From NCBI GenBank assembly GCA_937923565.1, contig CALDTX010000072.1, forward strand, positions 1 through 40,745: a stretch of DNA of 40,745 bases. The letters are read 5' to 3'. Shown piece by piece: positions 39,302-40,745 of the stretch. This stretch comes from an uncultured Granulosicoccaceae bacterium. Its GTDB lineage: Bacteria; Pseudomonadota; Gammaproteobacteria; Granulosicoccales; Granulosicoccaceae. The translations under genes were made by a program, and so were the position numbers. Below the pieces are notes generated by a model that was not told the DNA's origin, did not search any database, and was given only the letters and a program-made list of their open reading frames with translations. The stretch's first letter is position 1. Each line of letters opens with the position of its first letter.

Positions 39302-40744
39302 TTAACGAGTGACTGTTGTAGATGAAATTTCAGGTGCAACTTCAAACGTGTGATAAGGCGCAGGTGAAGGCACAGTCCATTCCAGACCACGAGCCCCTTC
39401 CCACACTTCATCGGTTGCTTGCTCACCACCTTTAACACACTTAACAATGATGTAAACAAACAGTAGTTGCGAGAAACCAAAACCAAAGGCACCGATTGAC
39501 GCAATGAAGTTCCAGTCAGCAAACTGCAGGCTGTAATCGGGGATACGACGTGGCATACCCGCTAACCCTACAAAGTGCATTGGGAAGAACAATACGTTAA
39601 CGAAAATGGTTGAAATCCAGAAGTGGATTTTGCCCAGTTTTTCGTCGTACATGTTACCGGTCCATTTTGGAATCCAGTAATAAGTAGCTGCCATTAACGA
39701 GTAGATGGCGCCTGGCACCAACACATAGTGGAAGTGCGCCACAACAAAGTAGGTGTCGTGATACTGGATGTCGGCAGGTGTAATTGCCAACATCAAGCCC
39801 GATAGACCACCGATGGTAAACATGATGACGAAGCCGATCGCAAACAACATAGGCGTTTCGAATGTCATTGAGCCTTTCCACATGGTGGCAACCCAGTTAA
39901 ACACCTTAACCCCGGTTGGCACCGATATCATCATGGTGGAGAACATAAAGAACAGCTCCCCCGCCAACGGCATACCAGTAGTAAACATGTGGTGCGCCCA
40001 AACAATGAACGAAAGGAACGCGATTGAAGCGGTTGCATAAACCATTGAGTCGTAACCGAACAGTGGCTTACGGGCAAACGTTGGAATGATCGAAGATACG
40101 ATACCAAACGCTGGCAAAATCAAAATGTACACTTCAGGGTGACCAAAGAACCAGAAAATGTGCTGGAACATAACTGGATCGCCACCGCCGGCCGCGCTGA
40201 AAAAGCTGGTGCCGAAAAAGCGGTCTGTAAGCAACATGGTTACCGCGCCTGCGAAAACCGGGATAGTGGCAATTAACAAATAAGCAGTGATTAACCAAGT
40301 CCATACGAACATAGGCATTTTCATCATCGTCATGCCGGGAGGGCGCATGTTGAAGATCGTTGCCACGATGTTGATTGAACCCATGACAGACGAGATGCCC
40401 ATAAAGTGAATAGCAAAAATAACAAACGCAAAGCTATCGCCCATTTGCAGAACAAGCGGTGGATATAGCGTCCAACCACCGGCTGGGCCGCCACTGTCCA
40501 TAAACAGAGTGGCAAGCATGATGGTGAATGCGAAAGGCATTATCCAAAAGCTCCAGTTATTCAAACGTGGCAACGCCATATCAGGTGCGCCAATCATCAT
40601 TGGAATCATCCAGTTGGCCAAACCAACGAACGCTGGCATAACCACACCGAAGATCATGACAATGGCGTGCATGGTTGTCATGGAGTTAAAGAACATTGGG
40701 TCGAGGAACTGCTGACCGGGCGAGAACAATTCAAGCCTGATTAG
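39302..40744 (-). CDS. ctaD: Cytochrome c oxidase subunit I (5' end beyond window)
   Basis: HHMFTTGMP, WFFGHPEVYILILPAFG, ITPADIQYHDTYFVVAHFHYVLVPGAIY. The frame stays open to the window edge (LIRLELFSPGQQFLDP...), so the track's start at 40729 is artificial. Confidence 0.97.
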   Translation of the reverse strand, partial: LIRLELFSPGQQFLDPMFFNSMTTMHAIVMIFGVVMPAFVGLANWMIPMMIGAPDMALPRLNNWSFWIMPFAFTIMLATLFMDSGGPAGGWTLYPPLVLQMGDSFAFVIFAIHFMGISSVMGSINIVATIFNMRPPGMTMMKMPMFVWTWLITAYLLIATIPVFAGAVTMLLTDRFFGTSFFSAAGGGDPVMFQHIFWFFGHPEVYILILPAFGIVSSIIPTFARKPLFGYDSMVYATASIAFLSFIVWAHHMFTTGMPLAGELFFMFSTMMISVPTGVKVFNWVATMWKGSMTFETPMLFAIGFVIMFTIGGLSGLMLAITPADIQYHDTYFVVAHFHYVLVPGAIYSLMAATYYWIPKWTGNMYDEKLGKIHFWISTIFVNVLFFPMHFVGLAGMPRRIPDYSLQFADWNFIASIGAFGFGFSQLLFVYIIVKCVKGGEQATDEVWEGARGLEWTVPSPAPYHTFEVAPEISSTTVTR

Positions 40745-40745
40745 A

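Overview
This 40.7 kb window looks like a mostly housekeeping segment of a gammaproteobacterial chromosome, probably from a marine or polysaccharide-degrading heterotroph (inferred from gene content only). Left to right it holds: a minus-strand cluster for a cytoplasmic Mo-bisPGD oxidoreductase resembling SoeABC sulfite dehydrogenase, with RidA, a membrane protein and a lipoprotein; an NDUFA9-like NAD(P)-binding gene with an apparent 1-nt frameshift at its 3' end; two tandem LysR paralogs; a secreted protein with a GlyGly-CTERM-like tail; cca, argO-like, vanZ-like, uppP, midA-like, folB, rpmB and rpmG; a Gld-type ABC transporter with GldG-like and DUF4340-like proteins; mutM, coaD, rsmD and ftsY-ftsE-ftsX; rpoH; an EamA permease; a multi-FN3 GH16 glycosidase; and a cytochrome c oxidase cluster (ctaB, Sco-like, surf1, LOG, ctaE, ctaG, ctaD partial). 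The strongest unexpected signal is a perfect CIRCE operator (TTAGCACTC-N9-GAGTGCTAA, 28841-28867) directly upstream of rpoH, which implies HrcA repression of the sigma-32 gene. I found no CRISPR array, prophage, transposase, tRNA or rRNA. I saw no clear undescribed multi-gene system; the candidates below are regulatory or gene-context oddities.
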